From JAOUEA01 sp963734685 (lineage in GTDB: Bacteria > Actinomycetota > UBA4738 > HRBIN12): a DNA stretch of 64,000 nucleotides. Location of the stretch: contig CAVTIC010000007.1 in the NCBI GenBank assembly GCA_963734685.1, forward strand, positions 1,116,001 through 1,180,000. Reading direction: 5' to 3'. Under the pieces are notes generated by a model. The model saw nothing but the letters and a program-made list of their open reading frames with translations. It ran no database searches and had not been told where the DNA came from. The position numbers and the translations under genes are program-made. Shown here in pieces: positions 44,351-53,308 of this stretch (position 1 is its first letter; every line of letters starts with the position of its first letter).

Positions 44351-44426
44351 TCGTGCGACCCGCTCGGCGTGCCCTACACGGCAACGTCGACGGGGATGAT
44401 CGGAGGCATGCGGTAGCGTCTTCCTC

Positions 44427-45218
44427 GTGCTGGACTACCTTGATCACCTCGCTCGCAACTCGGCCCGTTTCGCCGAGGTCCTACGAGAGACCGCGCCGGA
44501 AGCGGCGGTCCCGTCATGTCCGGACTGGAACGCGGACGATCTGCTGTGGCACCTCGGTGAGGTCCAGTGGTTCTGGGGCACTATCGTCCGCGAGCGCCTG
44601 ACCGAGGGATCGCAGGCCGAAGAGGTGAAGCCTCCCCGGCCGGGTGACCGGGCACGACTTCTCGCCTTCTTCGAGGATGCGAGTGGCCAGCTCCAGGAGG
44701 TGCTCGCCGCGACGCCTTCGGGAACGCACGTGTGGACGTGGTCGGACGATCAGACGGTCGGGTTCATCCGCAGGCGACAGGCACACGAGGCACTGATCCA
44801 CCGCGTCGACGCCGAAACCACTGCTGGCCGCGAGTGCGAGATGGACCCGTGGCTCAGTTCCGACGGAGTGGACGAGGCACTTCGCGTCATGTACGGCGGG
44901 ACCCCCTCGTGGGGGACGTTCACCGTCGAGGGCGACTCGGAGCTTCGACTGCGAACCACCGATACCGGCGACGCGTGGTTGGTCCGGTTCGGCAGGTTCG
45001 CGGGCACCGACCCGGCGGACAACGTGTCCTACGACGAGCTCGGCGTGGCGATCGCCGACACCGACCACCGAGACGACGTTGCCGCGACGATGGCCGGCAC
45101 CGCGGCGGATCTCGACTGCTGGCTGTGGCACCGTCCCACAGCCGGGACGCTCGAGCGCTCCGGCGACGAGGACGTCCTCAGCCGATTCGAGTCCGCAATC
45201 GCCGCGGGGATCAACTAA
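44427..45218 (+). CDS. Mycothiol-dependent maleylpyruvate-isomerase family protein (DinB-like)
   Basis: 263 residues, GTG start. MDMPI_N domain with the metal-binding pattern: His in DLLWHLGEVQWFW and the RRQAHEALIHRVDAE block (H-x3-H...E), plus CPDWNADDL near residue 30. The C-terminal domain (~165-255, WGTFTVEGDSELRLRTTD) is the MDMPI_C/SCP2-like part. Uses mycothiol as cofactor in characterised members; the substrate here is unknown. Supports an actinobacterial host. Confidence 0.9.
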   Translation: MLDYLDHLARNSARFAEVLRETAPEAAVPSCPDWNADDLLWHLGEVQWFWGTIVRERLTEGSQAEEVKPPRPGDRARLLAFFEDASGQLQEVLAATPSGTHVWTWSDDQTVGFIRRRQAHEALIHRVDAETTAGRECEMDPWLSSDGVDEALRVMYGGTPSWGTFTVEGDSELRLRTTDTGDAWLVRFGRFAGTDPADNVSYDELGVAIADTDHRDDVAATMAGTAADLDCWLWHRPTAGTLERSGDEDVLSRFESAIAAGIN

Positions 45219-45325
45219 CGGGTGGCCCATCAACAGGGCGGTGCGCACCATCGCCCTGTAACGCGCTCATGTCACGGAACGCTCGTCGCCTTGACGGGCA
45301 GGCACCGCCGCAGCACGATCGGGGC

Positions 45326-46591
45326 ATGAGCGGGGTCGAAACTCAGGCTATCGGGCGGCGGTTGTTCCTGGTCAGGGCCGGCGGCGGCGTGCTCGGCGTC
45401 GCCGTCCTCGGGCTGGCTGCGTGCAGTGCTGACGACGAGGCACGTGACGCCGGCGGCGAGCCGGCCACGGACCCGCGCTACTCGCTCGGTCTGCCCACCG
45501 CCGACCTGCTGGCCCGGGCGAACCTCACCGCCCCGACCGGGGTCGACTTCGGCAGCGACGGCAACGGGTACTGGGAGGCCTCGCCCAGCGCCTCCAGGAC
45601 CTGGGACATGCGGAACTTCACCGCGTCCGGGCACTTCGACTGCGACGCGACCAGCCCGGACACCTACCCGACGGGCCGGTACAACAGCCCGAGCACGCCG
45701 ACCAACCACCAGACGAACTCCCGCCCGGTCCGGCTGGGCTACACCACGCCGGCCACCGCCCCGGCGATCATCGGCGCCAAGGTGACCGGCGACCAGTCCA
45801 CCACGCTGGGCTGGACCGATCTCAAGCACGGCTCCTATATCCAGGGCCTGATCGACGACGGCATGGACCCGGATCTCGCCTACGACGAGATCATCGGCAA
45901 CGCCAACATGGACGGCGACCCCCGGGTGTACTTCGCCAGCGGGTCCTGGGCCGTCGTCGACGGCATCCGCTGCCACAACACCTGGGACGGGTTCGGGGTC
46001 TACGGCGACGGGACCCGGACCGCCACCGGGACCGTCTACATCCGCAACAGCTGGTTCTGGAAGAACCGCGACGACGGCATCGAGAACGACGAGCAGCGCC
46101 AGCTGCACCTGTTCGACTGTCTGTTCGAGGACGCGCACTCCCTGCTGTCCACCAGGGCAAACGACGAGACCGGCTCCCAGGTGGAGGCCAACACCCAGAC
46201 GGTCGAGAACTGCGTCGTGAAGTTGACCTCCGGGCCGGGCGGGCACAAGCAGCCCTCGGACGTGTCGACCTCCGGCTACATCTACAAGATGCAGACCAAC
46301 TCGCCGTACCTGGTGATGCGGAACACGATCATCTCGATGGTCGGGGAATTCAACTACGCGGACGGCCCGATGCTGCCGGAGCGGTCCGGGGACCTCTACG
46401 AGAACGTGACGATCTGCTGGCTGGGCACCGGGGCCTACCCGGGCAACACCCCGGCCGGCGTCACCGTCTACACCGGTACCACCGCCCAGACGCTGATCGA
46501 CGACGCCGTCACGCTGTGGAAGGCCCGGCACGGCGTCACCGACTTCGACACCGTCGATATGACGCGGATGCTGGCGCCGAACAGCTTCTAG
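45326..46591 (+). CDS. Exported lipoprotein with right-handed beta-helix (pectate-lyase-like)
   Basis: 421 residues from the ATG at 45326. Twin-arginine leader (GRRLFLVRAGGGVLGVAVLG) ending in lipobox LAAC, so possibly a Tat lipoprotein. The mature domain has the repeated turns of a parallel beta-helix: VVDGIRCHNTWDGFGVYG, GTVYIRNSWFWKNRDDGIEN, LHLFDCLFEDAHSL, QTVENCVVKL, YLVMRNTIIS. Likely binds or cleaves a polysaccharide; catalytic residues not identified. Its codon choice (many ACC, GGC and AAC, few TCG) looks unlike the neighbours, suggesting acquisition. Confidence 0.75.
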   Translation: MSGVETQAIGRRLFLVRAGGGVLGVAVLGLAACSADDEARDAGGEPATDPRYSLGLPTADLLARANLTAPTGVDFGSDGNGYWEASPSASRTWDMRNFTASGHFDCDATSPDTYPTGRYNSPSTPTNHQTNSRPVRLGYTTPATAPAIIGAKVTGDQSTTLGWTDLKHGSYIQGLIDDGMDPDLAYDEIIGNANMDGDPRVYFASGSWAVVDGIRCHNTWDGFGVYGDGTRTATGTVYIRNSWFWKNRDDGIENDEQRQLHLFDCLFEDAHSLLSTRANDETGSQVEANTQTVENCVVKLTSGPGGHKQPSDVSTSGYIYKMQTNSPYLVMRNTIISMVGEFNYADGPMLPERSGDLYENVTICWLGTGAYPGNTPAGVTVYTGTTAQTLIDDAVTLWKARHGVTDFDTVDMTRMLAPNSF

Positions 46592-46705
46592 TCGGCGTGT
46601 TGGTGGGCTCAGCGATGGCCGTCGCATGGGGCTCGGTCGCGTCCATCGCCAGCTTCAGCAGCGCCTCCGGGAAGGCCCTTGCTCAGGACGGTGTCGAGTG
46701 CGTTC

Positions 46706-49491
46706 TCACGCGGCCCCTCCGGCGACGGCGCGCTCGGGCGCGACCACCCGCGTAGCGTCGAGCGGACCAGCCTGCGGCATCCGCCGACGGCGGATCCACT
46801 TGCCCGCCTCGACCACGAGCGGCAGGAACAGTGCGAGGCCGATCACCGCGAGCCACTGCGGCCCGGTCAGCGGCGTCGTCATCAGCGCCGTCTGCAGGTG
46901 CGGCAGCTCGGTCGCCAGGAACACGAGTACGACCGTGATCATCGAGATCCCGACGGCCTTCACGATCGGCGGTGCCAGCCCACTGGTCGGGTCACGACGG
47001 TTCGTGATCGCGTTGAAGACGGTGCCGAAGCCCATCACCGCGAACGTCATCGTCATCGACACGCTGGCGTGGTCGGTGCTCGGCTGGTCCGGACCTGCGA
47101 TGAGCGGCACGAGCGCCGCGACGAACAGCACCGTCGCGTACACCAGCCACATCGTGATCGCGACCCGGTTCGCGATCGGCAGCTTCGGGTCCCTCGGTGG
47201 TCGATGCATCACGTCGGGGTCGCCCGGATCGACCGCGATCACGACGACCCCGACCGCGGTCGCGAAGAACAGCAGGAACAGCACCATCGACGGTGTGAGC
47301 GCGACACCGTCGTTGATGTCGAAGGCCGTCGCGACGATGAAGAGCAGGACGAGCGACAGGAGCTGCGTCATCTGGAAGCGCACGTACGACACGACCTTGT
47401 CGTACACCCGGCGGCCGATCTCGACGGCCTGGACGAGCGTCCCGAAGTTGTCGTCGGTGAGCACCATCCGGGCTGCCTGCTTCGTCACCTCGCTGCCGCT
47501 GCCCATGGCGACCCCGATGTCGGCCTGCTTCAGCGCTGCCGCGTCGTTCACGGCGTCGCCGGTCATCGCCACGATGAGCCCTTGCTGCTGCATCGCGCGC
47601 GCGAGTCGCAGCTTGTCCTCCGGCGACACGCGGCCGAACACGTGCAGCTCGGGGAGCCGCCGGACCAGCTCCTCGTCCGAGAGCGCCCGGAGCTCCGCGC
47701 CGCTGATCGCGCCGGGCCCGAGCCCGAGCTGTTCACCGATCGCGTGAGCGGTGACCGCGTGGTCACCGGTGATCATCCGCACGTCGATCCCGGCGCCGAG
47801 GGCCGTCGCAACCGCTCCCTTCGCCTCCGCGCGGAGCGGGTCGATGATGCCGACCATCCCGACGAACGCGAGATCCTGCGTCAACGACATCGGGTCCTCA
47901 CCCATGGCCTGGAGCTCGTCGTCCTCGACCAGGCGGGCGGCGAACGCGAGGACACGCAGGCCATGTTCGCCCATCCGTTCGTTCGCCGCGTCGATCCCGG
48001 CACGGGCCTCCGCGATCGGGGTCTGGGAGCCGCTCAGCGGGCCGCCGGCCATCGTGCACCGGGCGAGCACGACGTCGGGACCGCCCTTCACCAGCTGGAT
48101 CAGGTGCTCGTCGCCGACCTCGTCCCGATAGCGGTGGAACGTCGCCATGAACTTGTAGTCCGAGTCGAACGGCACCTCGGCGAGTCGTGGGTAGGCGCGC
48201 CGGGTCTCCTCGGCGTCGACACCGAGCTTGGCCGCGAGCACGACGAGCGCTGCTTCGGTGGGATCGCCGACGACGGATCCGTCGTCGGCGACCGTCGCGT
48301 CGCTGTCGAGCACGAGCCCGAGCGCCAGCCGCGTGAAGTCGGGCACGGGCGTGCCGGCGACCGACGTGATCGCACCCGTCTTCCGGTAGCCCTCGCCCTC
48401 GACGTGGAACCACGCGCCGCTCGCGTAGAGCGTCGACACCATCATCTGGTTCATCGTGAGCGTGCCGGTCTTGTCGGTGTTGATCGCGCTCGTCGCGCCG
48501 AGCGTCTCGACGTCGGTCAGGTTCTTGACCACCGCCTTCGCCTCGGCGAGCTGCTTCGCGCCGAGCGATAGGAGACCGGAGACGAACGCCGGCATGCCCG
48601 TCGGGATCGCGGAGATGGCCATCGCGATGCCGAGCAACAGCACATCCGCCGCGGGGATCCCGCGCGCCACCCCGACGCACGACGATCAATGCCACCGCGC
48701 CCCAGGCGATGATCCCGAGGACCTTCGTGAGCGAGTCGAGCTCGTTCTGAAGCGGCGACTTCGTCCTCGTGACCGACGACAACATCGTCGGCGATCTGGC
48801 CCATCTGGGTCTGCATGCCGGTCGCGGTGACGACGATCGTCGCGGTTCCCCGAGTCACCGACGTGTTCTGGAAGAGCATGTTCGAGCGGTCGCCGAGCGC
48901 CACGTCCGGGGACGGCAGCACGGCCGCGTCCTTCGCGACGGGTGCGCTCTCCCCCGTCAGGGCCGCCTCCTGCGTCTCACACGTCGCCGAACGGACGAGC
49001 CGGCCGTCCGCGGGCACGATGTCGCCCGCCTCGAGCTGCACGATGTCGCCGGGCACCAGGTCGACCGCAGGGATCAGCGTGACCTCCCCGTCGCGGAGAG
49101 CCTTCGCCTGCGGGACCTGGAGCTTGGACAGCGCGTCGACGCTCGCCCTCGCCTTGAGCTCCTGTCGGGTTCCGAGGATGACGTTCAAGAGGATCAGCAA
49201 CGCCACGATCACACCGGTCGAGACCTCGCCGATCAGGAAGCTCACGACCGTGACCGCGACGAGCATGATGTTCATCGGATTCATGAACTGCCCGGCGGCG
49301 ATCGCCCACGTCGATGGCGGCTCCTCGGCCGTGATCTCGTTCGGACCGTAGGTCCCGCGCCGCGATGCCACCTCTCCGTCGACAGGCCGGTATCGGCGTT
49401 CGAGCCCATCGCCTCGAGGACGTCGTCCGGCCTCGCGTGCGTAGGGCTGCGGGTCTTGGCCCTCTACGGCGGTGCGTTCCTCTGGATCCAT
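46706..49491 (-). pseudogene. P-type cation ATPase (P2-like) with about four frameshifts
   Basis: From the ATG 49491 the N-terminal part appears in alternating frames (shifts ~49429 and ~49373), then YGPNEITAEEPPSTW and the actuator TGES motif in LTGESAPVAKDAAVL. An extra base at ~48786 hides DMLSSVTRTKSPLQNELD, and another at ~48675 precedes VGVARGIPAADVLLLG. From there the C-terminal ~650 residues are intact: AIPTGMPAFVSG, INTDKTGTLTMNQ (phosphorylated Asp), TGDAVNDAAALKQADIGVAMG and six C-terminal helices. A PMA/Ca2+-type pump; the ion is not defined. Not translatable as written. Confidence 0.85.
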
Positions 49492-49508
49492 CTCCTGCGG
49501 CCCCCCTC

Positions 49509-49663
49509 TCACGACAGCGCCGCGCCGGCGATCAGCACCAGTCCGGCGAACACCGCCAACATGGCGAGGAGCGGCCAGACCCAGCGAAGGTACCGCCCGT
49601 ACAGAACCCCAGCGATCGCCAGGCCTCCATCACGACTGCCGACGCCGAGATGAATTGGTTCAT
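49509..49663 (-). pseudogene. C-terminal fragment of a membrane transporter
   Basis: ATG-like MNQFISASAVVME, one shift near 49627, then LAIAGVLYGRYLRWVWPLL and AVFAGLVLIAGAALS ending at 49509. Two hydrophobic helices in the style of the last part of YfcC/C4-dicarboxylate permeases. Only ~50 residues remain. Ends 18 bp before the P-type ATPase start. Confidence 0.4.
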
Positions 49664-49794
49664 CAGACCCTCCGCACGTTGCTCGCAACGTCGTCTTCCG
49701 TCACCGCCACCCTGTATGCCTCGGAGGGCCTCACGGGCACCCTGGCCGGGGTCGGACAGTTCCCGACGGCCTTCGGAACCACGTTCCTGCTGGG

Positions 49795-50019
49795 TCGACA
49801 TGGGGTCCGTGGATCACGAGTGTGCTCACCCTGCTGTTCGTCACCGTCTTCGACGCGCAAGACAAGGAGCTCATCGAGCGGTCCCAGGAGGCGCGGCGGC
49901 GGGTCGAGGGCTACTAGGCTGCCGATGAGGTCGCCAAGCTGGCGAAGCTCCGCGACGACGGGGAAATCACGGCGGAGGAGTACCAGGAGTTGAAGCGGAA
50001 GGCCATGCTCCAAGTCTAG
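49795..50019 (+). pseudogene. SHOCT-domain protein remnant with in-frame TAG
   Basis: Reads STWGPWITSVLTLLFVTVFD, then AQDKELIERSQEARRRVEGY, a TAG stop (49915-49917), then continues in the same frame AADEVAKLAKLRDDGEITAEEYQELKRKAMLQV to TAG at 50017-50019. The last part is a clear SHOCT domain (oligomerisation module at C-termini). Upstream (49700-49790) another frame has ASEGLTGTLAGVGQFPTAFG, possibly the start of the same gene. Considered decayed; TAG is used as a normal stop elsewhere in the window. Confidence 0.5.
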
Positions 50020-50063
50020 GTCTCGGAAATGGTGGAGTGGCGGTGGGATTCGTCCGTCGCCGC

Positions 50064-50498
50064 TCACCCTGCCGGACCGGGGTCCTGTGGTCGCGAGCGC
50101 GCGGGCGGCACCGCCGGCGTGGTCGTCGTCCCGTGAGCTGTGTCCCACCGCTCCTGGTACCTGGCGGCCGCGATCTTCCGATCGATCCAACCGATCAGCG
50201 CGTGCATCCCCAGCGCGAACAACCAATACATGAACATCGCGAAGAGCAGCGCCGGATCGAAGAGCGAGCCACTCTCGCCCTCGACCGCAGGGAAGATCCC
50301 TCTGAACGGCTGCATGATCCTGTCGGTCGCTCGGAAAACCCACCGGACGAACGGCGTCCCCTCGTTCGCGGCGAACAGCTCGAGGAAGAACGCCATCGCC
50401 AGGATCACGGTGCAGGCGATAGCGAATCCGTAGATGAACAGGACCAGCACCCGGGCTACCCGGAAGCCGATGCCCGTGTCCGTGCCTGACTGGGACAT
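50064..50498 (-). CDS. YggT-family-like membrane protein
   Basis: 144 residues from the ATG 50498 with AGGAGG upstream. Two or three helices (VARVLVLFIYGFAIACTVILAMAFFLELF; ALLFAMFMYWLFALGMHALIGW) and the YggT signature WVFRATDRIMQPFRGIFP. YggT proteins are linked to osmotic tolerance and divisome function; a Pro/Thr/Arg-rich tail follows here. It lies just left of repeat copy A. Confidence 0.75.
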   Translation of the reverse strand: MSQSGTDTGIGFRVARVLVLFIYGFAIACTVILAMAFFLELFAANEGTPFVRWVFRATDRIMQPFRGIFPAVEGESGSLFDPALLFAMFMYWLFALGMHALIGWIDRKIAAARYQERWDTAHGTTTTPAVPPARSRPQDPGPAG

Positions 50499-50615
50499 CA
50501 GACCGCCTCCTTCTTCTGCGTAGTCGAAGGCTACCTCGGGGGCAGACCGTCCTCGCGCAGATCACGCTGTGTCCTCCCTCGGCGACCCCTCGATCATCCC
50601 CGACCCGCGCCGACG

Positions 50616-50720
50616 GTGTAAGGGCGAGACGAACATGCAGGTCAGGGGGTTGAGCAGCGGAACGGTGTGCCGTTGAGTACCGCCTAGTACCTTGGAGTGC
50701 CTCCGGCTTGTTATGCAGGG
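50616..50720. repeat. att-like direct repeat, copy A
   Basis: Shares GTGTAAGGGCGAGACGAACATGCAGGTCAGG... with copies B-D but lacks most of the tRNA-derived part to the left. Contains the arm-type repeats GAGTACC-gcct-AGTACC-ttg-GAGTGCC and one TGTTATGCAG. Same orientation as the other copies. Forms the left boundary of the ECF42 module. Confidence 0.8.
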
Positions 50721-50907
50721 TGGGTGAGCATCCCGACCCCACGATCCAGGGCCCACCGACGCGGTGGTACGCGTCGTCCTGGCGTGCGTGTGCGGCTCCG
50801 ACCTCTGGTACTAGCGTGGCGAGACCCAGTTCAGGTCGATGCGCATACCCGCGTGATCAGACCGGGGCCAAGGCGAGTCTTGCTCTGGCGTGGCGGGTCT
50901 TCATCGA

Positions 50908-51246
50908 TCAGACGTTCGGGTCGGGCAGGAGCTCCCGTACCTCTTGTGCACAGCGACAGGCGACGGCGATCTTGGCAGCCCACTCCAGCGCCTCCTCGCG
51001 TGAGGGCACGTCGACGACCGCGAACCCGCCGAGGACCTCCTTGGTCTCCGGATACGGGCCGTCGGTGACCGTCCCGTCGGTGGCCACGACGCTCGCCTGC
51101 TGGCTTTCCAGTCCGCCGCCGAAAACCCACGCGCCTGCATCCTTGGCCTCCTGGACCACCGCGTGCGCGGCCTTGGCCACGTCGGGCAGATCCTCCTCGG
51201 GGAAGGTCATCCAGCCGTCATCGAACGAGATCAGGTACCGCGTCAT
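50908..51246 (-). CDS. DGPF/YCII-related protein
   Basis: 112 residues. YCII-like alpha/beta dimeric fold with the DGPF-type signature as DGPYPETKEVLGGFAVVDV and GGGLESQQASVVATDG. Function unknown, but genes of this type are the standard partners of ECF42 sigma factors. Third gene of a DGPF-ECF42-DGPF operon; its start lies inside the 3' end of the sigma gene (29 nt overlap). Confidence 0.88.
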   Translation of the reverse strand: MTRYLISFDDGWMTFPEEDLPDVAKAAHAVVQEAKDAGAWVFGGGLESQQASVVATDGTVTDGPYPETKEVLGGFAVVDVPSREEALEWAAKIAVACRCAQEVRELLPDPNV

Positions 51247-52561
51247 CCCATGCCTCCTTGTTCCGGCAGAGCCTCTTCTGACTTCTCACTTGTTCTACGA
51301 ACGCCTCCGCCCGAATCCGACAGGCTGCCCGAAAGCTCTGGTCGCGGCGGCGGGTCAGGTAGGCCGTCTCGGCGGTGTTGCCCGCCAGCGCGATGGCTCG
51401 GTCGTACGCCGCCCGCGACTCCTCGCTGCGGCCGAGCCGGCGCAGGATGTCGGCTCGGGCCGCGAAGTAGGCGTGATAGTCGACCAGCTCCTCCTGGAGA
51501 CGGTCGACGATCGCCAGCGCGACGTCCGGGCCATCGATCTCCGCGATCGCCACCGCTCGATTGAGGGCGACGATCGGCGACGGATCGAGATGAACGAGCT
51601 GGTCGTAGAGGGCCACGATCTGCGACCAGTCGGTGTCGCGCGCATCGCTGGCCGAGGTGTGCACGGCGTTGATCGCGGCCAGGATCTGGTAGCGGCCCGG
51701 GGTCTGGCCCGTGGCCAGGCGCTGCCTCACCAGCCGATGGCCCTCATCGACCAGCGCGGCGTCCCAGGCCTCACGGTCCTGCTCGCCAAGCGTGACCAGC
51801 TCGCCGTTCGCCGAGACCCGGGCGGCGCGACGGGCCTCGGTGAGCAGCATCAGCGCCAACAGCCCCGCCACCTCACCGTCCTCCGGCATCAGTTCACGAA
51901 GCAGTCGCGCGAGTCGGATGGCCTCGGCGGTCAGGTCGGGACGCACAGGGTCGGTGTCGGGGCCGCTCGTCAGGTAGCCCTCGTTGAAGACCAGGAACAG
52001 GACGGCGAGCACGCCGGAGACTCGTCCCGGCAGGTCATCCGCGGACGGCACCCGGTAGGGGATGCGAGCCACCTTGATCTTCGCCTTCGCACGGGTGATC
52101 CGTTGTCCCATGGCGCCTTCCTGCACCAGGAAGGCACGGGCGATCTCCGGCACGGTCAGACCGCCGATCATGCGGAGCGTCAGCGCTACGCGGGCCTCCG
52201 GGGCGAGCGCCGGGTGACAGCAGGTGAAGATCAGCCGAAGCCGCTCGTCTTGGACGGCGCCCAAGGAGGCGTGCGGGACGTCGTCGTACATCATCTGCGC
52301 CTCCTTGTGCTTGTCGTCTCGCTTGTTCTCGCGCCTGATCCGGTCGAGGGCCTTGCGGCGGGCGGTCGTGGTCAGCCAGCCGCCCGGGTTGGGCGGGACG
52401 CCATCGGCCGGCCACCGCTCGACGGCGGTCGCGAAGGCCTCGGCGGCGGCGTCCTCGGCGACGCCGAGATCGCCGAAGTGCCTGGTCAGGGTGGCGACCA
52501 CCCGGGCCCACTCCTCGTGATGGGCCCGGGTGATCGCCTCACCGACATCGATCGGGCTCAC
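51218..52561 (-). CDS. ECF42-type RNA polymerase sigma factor
   Basis: 447 residues, GTG start overlapping the upstream DGPF stop by 4 nt (GTGA). Sigma region 2 (~10-85, EDAAAEAFATAVERWPADG, NPGGWLTTTARRKALDRIR) and region 4 (~110-165, LTLRMIGGLTVPEIARAFLV, MGQRITRAKAKI). Then a long C-terminal extension with the DUF6596-type segment (GVLAVLFLVFNEGY ... LLALMLLTEARRAARV) and TPR-like helices (~330-420), the regulatory part unique to ECF42. The last ~35 residues (after AYLTRRRDQ) are Arg/Cys-rich, unlike homologues, and run over the next gene, so the original stop may have been lost by an indel. Confidence 0.92.
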   Translation of the reverse strand: MSPIDVGEAITRAHHEEWARVVATLTRHFGDLGVAEDAAAEAFATAVERWPADGVPPNPGGWLTTTARRKALDRIRRENKRDDKHKEAQMMYDDVPHASLGAVQDERLRLIFTCCHPALAPEARVALTLRMIGGLTVPEIARAFLVQEGAMGQRITRAKAKIKVARIPYRVPSADDLPGRVSGVLAVLFLVFNEGYLTSGPDTDPVRPDLTAEAIRLARLLRELMPEDGEVAGLLALMLLTEARRAARVSANGELVTLGEQDREAWDAALVDEGHRLVRQRLATGQTPGRYQILAAINAVHTSASDARDTDWSQIVALYDQLVHLDPSPIVALNRAVAIAEIDGPDVALAIVDRLQEELVDYHAYFAARADILRRLGRSEESRAAYDRAIALAGNTAETAYLTRRRDQSFRAACRIRAEAFVEQVRSQKRLCRNKEAWDDAVPDLVR

Positions 52562-52881
52562 AGGAACGGCCGCACCTCCACCCGGCGGTTGCAGGCCTTC
52601 GATCCCGCGGCGGCCAGCTCCAGCGCCTCGTCGAGGTCACGGGCCTCGATGATCCAGAAGCCGGAGAGCCACTCCTTCGTCTCGACGAACGGGCCATCGG
52701 TGAACACCGCTTCAGCACCCCGGCCGTCGATGACCGTGGCCGTGCTCGGCGCCCCGAGGCCGGCCGCGAAGACCCAGTGGCCGTCCGCCTGGAGCCCTTC
52801 GTTGAAGGCGTCGATGTCGGTCATCTCGTCCGAGGTGGCGGAGTCGGGCGTGTCGTCGATCACGGAAACCAGGTACTGCAT
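52558..52881 (-). CDS. DGPF/YCII-related protein
   Basis: 107 residues from the ATG at 52881, 9 nt after AGGAGG; an ATG at 52890 abuts the ribosome site and is less likely. DGPF signature TDGPFVETKEWLSGFWIIEA, and an N-terminal strand MQYLVSVIDD. First gene of the operon, overlapping the sigma gene. Distinct from the second DGPF protein, so they are not recent duplicates. Confidence 0.9.
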   Translation of the reverse strand: MQYLVSVIDDTPDSATSDEMTDIDAFNEGLQADGHWVFAAGLGAPSTATVIDGRGAEAVFTDGPFVETKEWLSGFWIIEARDLDEALELAAAGSKACNRRVEVRPFL

Positions 52882-53073
52882 ACGGATCATCCTCCTGCGA
52901 TACGGAACGCCCTCGTGGGCGTTGCTCACTCGTACCACGAACACCTCCGCCCCGATCCGACACCGCCTCGCGATCTTTCTCAACGACCTTCCGGCACGCA
53001 GATCATGACGATCCCGACTCCTCGGAGCCATCGCTCGACGGCTGTTGGAGCAAGGACCTGCGGACTTTCTGGG

Positions 53074-53225
53074 TGGGCGCTGAGGGTCTCGAACCCTCGA
53101 CCTTCGCCTTGTAAGGGCGAGACGAACGTGCAGGTCAGAGCGTTGTGAAGACTGAATCGAGTACCTGTGAGTACCTCTCAGTACCCGTGAGTGTCCGTGC
53201 GTTGTTACGCGAAGTGTTACGCAGA
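53074..53225. repeat. att-like direct repeat with tRNA-Val 3' half, copy B
   Basis: Read on the minus strand, 53122-53074 is TCGCC-CTTACAA-GGCGA (anticodon stem-loop, UAC), variable AGGTC, T arm GAGGG-TTCGAGA-CCCTC and acceptor AGCGCCC-A, that is, the 3' half of tRNA-Val. The D arm and 5' acceptor are absent. To the right follow GAGTACC-tgt-GAGTACC-tct-CAGTACC-cgt-GAGTGTCC and TGTTACGC...TGTTACGC, short direct repeats with ~10 bp period typical of integrase arm sites. Separates the ECF42 module from the SQR-like gene. Confidence 0.88.
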
Positions 53226-53308
53226 GCGCTGCGGACGGCCGTGTGGTTGTGCGGCATTGGGTGGATGATGGCGACAGCAGCAGCTGGCGACACATCAGGA
53301 GGATCACG

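Noticed and set aside
46679..48571. 630-codon plus-strand frame over the P-type ATPase
   Set aside because: Shadow of the ATPase; composition dominated by Arg, Asp and His and no homology.
53074..53122. Complete tRNA-Val gene
   Set aside because: Only the 3' half (anticodon arm to acceptor) is present; the D arm and 5' strand are missing at all copies, so none is a functional tRNA.
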